The position numbers and the translations under genes are program-made. A stretch of DNA of 40,327 nt from Streptomyces sp. FH025 (lineage in GTDB: Bacteria > Actinomycetota > Actinomycetes > Streptomycetales > Streptomycetaceae). Shown in pieces: positions 39,417-40,327 of the stretch. The stretch lies in contig NZ_JAFLNG010000002.1 in the NCBI RefSeq assembly GCF_017427025.1, forward strand, positions 1-40,327, given 5' to 3'. Position 1 is the first letter of the stretch; every line of letters starts with the position of its first letter. A model generated the notes under the pieces. The model worked only from the letters and a program-made list of their open reading frames with translations. It searched no databases and had not been told where the DNA came from.

Positions 39417-40289
39417 TCAGCGCAGGCCGGCGAAGAGGTCCTGTTCGGGGAGGGCGGCGCCGGTGGTGTCGCGCACGCGCAGGTAGGCCTCCCGGCCCAT
39501 GAGTTCGGTGAAGCGCTCCCGGCCCATCTTGAGGAAGAAGATGTTCTCGCTCTGGCTGGCGTGGGCGGCCAGCGCGTCGAACTTGCGGTCGCCGAAGGCG
39601 GCGGCGTCCACCCAGGTGGTGATCTCCTCGTCGGGCAGCCCGATCTGCGGCGGCTCGGGGGCCTGGCCGTCGGGCCCCGACCCGTTGGGCCCCGACCCGT
39701 TGGGCTCGGCGGGGGCGTCCCAGTCGCCGCCGGACTCGCGTACGGCCTCGCCGACGCGTCGCATCATCGAGTGCGGGGCGGTGGTCCAGTAGACCTTGGG
39801 GTCCAGGTCGGGGACGAGGGCCAGGGCGGCCATGGTGATGCGGTTGGCCTGGATGTGGTCGGGGTGGCCGTAGAAGCCGTTCTCGTCGTAGGTGACGACG
39901 ACGTCGGGGCGGTGCAGGCGCATCAGGTCGGCGAGGCGGGCGGCGCCGTCGGCGACGGGGGTGCTCCAGAACGAGCCGGGTGCGTCGTTGGCGGGCCAGC
40001 CCATCATTCCGGAGTCGGCGTAGCCGAGCATCTCCAGGTGGCCGATGCCGAGGATGCGGCAGCTGGCCTGGAGTTCCCTGAGGCGCACGGCGGCGACGGC
40101 GGCCGGGTCGTGGCCGTCCTCGCCGGGCTTGACGCCGCCGGGGCCGTCGCCGCAGCCGCCGTCGGTGCAGGTGACGAGGACGGTGCGCACGCCCTCGGCG
40201 GCGTAGCGGGCCAGGGTGCCGCCGGTGCCGGTGGCCTCGTCGTCGGGGTGGGCGTGCACTGCCATCAGCGTCAGGGGCCGCTCGGCCAT
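39417..40289 (-). CDS. PIG-L family deacetylase, Mca/MshB-like
   Basis: The 290-residue protein has the zinc-binding AHPDDE motif at residues 13-18 and the second HPDH site near residue 147 (YDENGFYGHPDHI). This is the arrangement of mycothiol S-conjugate amidase (Mca) and the mycothiol biosynthetic deacetylase MshB. The TYDENGFYGHPDH segment is closer to Mca. Mca cleaves mycothiol conjugates to export toxins as mercapturates. A low-complexity NGSGPNGSGPDGQAPEPP insert lies in the middle of the C-terminal part. The ATG at 40289 has a weak GGAC site. Bases 40290-40327 contain nothing further. Confidence 0.85.
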   Translation of the reverse strand: MAERPLTLMAVHAHPDDEATGTGGTLARYAAEGVRTVLVTCTDGGCGDGPGGVKPGEDGHDPAAVAAVRLRELQASCRILGIGHLEMLGYADSGMMGWPANDAPGSFWSTPVADGAARLADLMRLHRPDVVVTYDENGFYGHPDHIQANRITMAALALVPDLDPKVYWTTAPHSMMRRVGEAVRESGGDWDAPAEPNGSGPNGSGPDGQAPEPPQIGLPDEEITTWVDAAAFGDRKFDALAAHASQSENIFFLKMGRERFTELMGREAYLRVRDTTGAALPEQDLFAGLR

Positions 40290-40327
40290 GGTGGTGTCCT
40301 TGCGTCGGTCGGGTGGTCGGCCCCCAA

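Overview
The DNA is about 70% GC with strong G/C third-position bias, GGAGG-type ribosome binding sites and frequent GTG or TTG starts. It also has secreted proteins, XRE/DUF5753-DUF397 regulator pairs, an ECF41 sigma factor, a mycothiol-type PIG-L hydrolase and a rare TTA codon in a regulator. All of this points to Streptomyces or a close Streptomycetaceae relative, in an accessory, variable part of the chromosome. No rRNA, tRNA, CRISPR array or prophage was seen.

Layout. (1) 1-11.8 kb: four large soluble proteins of unknown function on the minus strand (1-1428 running off the edge, 1478-2914, 7935-9752, 9765-11813). The last two are tandem paralogues. They are interleaved with a PsiD-like pyruvoyl decarboxylase of the phosphatidylserine decarboxylase family, an agmatine deiminase and an amidase-signature hydrolase. 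(2) 12.1-14.6 kb: a solo-TnpB IS605/IS1341-type element with an intact RuvC triad. It sits between an oxidoreductase gene that lost its start codon and the 3' stump of an AraC-family regulator, so insertion was accompanied by deletion or rearrangement. (3) 14.8-16.3 kb: a GH18 chitinase-like protein whose catalytic motif is destroyed. (4) 16.4-19.7 kb: the most interesting locus, two divergent units from one AT-rich control region. Leftward are a 24-residue peptide gene, a hairpin and a cytochrome P450. Rightward are an 89-residue peptide gene and a radical SAM enzyme with a Cys-rich C terminus. This is the architecture of a RiPP (ribosomally made, modified peptide) cluster, and I do not recognise the pair as a known class.

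(5) 19.8-24 kb: an SDR oxidoreductase behind a MerR-type promoter, a DUF5996 protein and a large secreted beta-helix/adhesin-like protein. (6) 24-27.4 kb: small regulatory and accessory genes (HTH protein, GNAT, degenerate NUDIX, small unknown, TTA-containing XRE regulator, DUF397). (7) 27.5-31.3 kb: secreted, eukaryote-directed proteins: a ribosome-inactivating N-glycosidase, an aegerolysin/ET79-like protein and a small secreted unknown. A second copy of the SDR lies among them. Four terminators of one sequence family follow the DUF397 gene and the three secreted genes, suggesting a shared module. (8) 31.3-33.9 kb: a regulator remnant, then an ECF41 sigma factor with its usual carboxymuconolactone decarboxylase partner and a DoxX protein, bracketed by matching hairpins. 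(9) 34-37.3 kb: secreted heparin-lyase-like and collagenase enzymes. (10) 37.6-40.3 kb: a uracil/xanthine permease, a gene remnant and a PIG-L hydrolase.

Overall this looks like an interaction island: toxin-like and tissue-degrading secreted proteins, a dead chitinase-like protein and a candidate modified-peptide locus, with scars of a mobile element and recombination. Functions are read from motifs only; no database search was possible.
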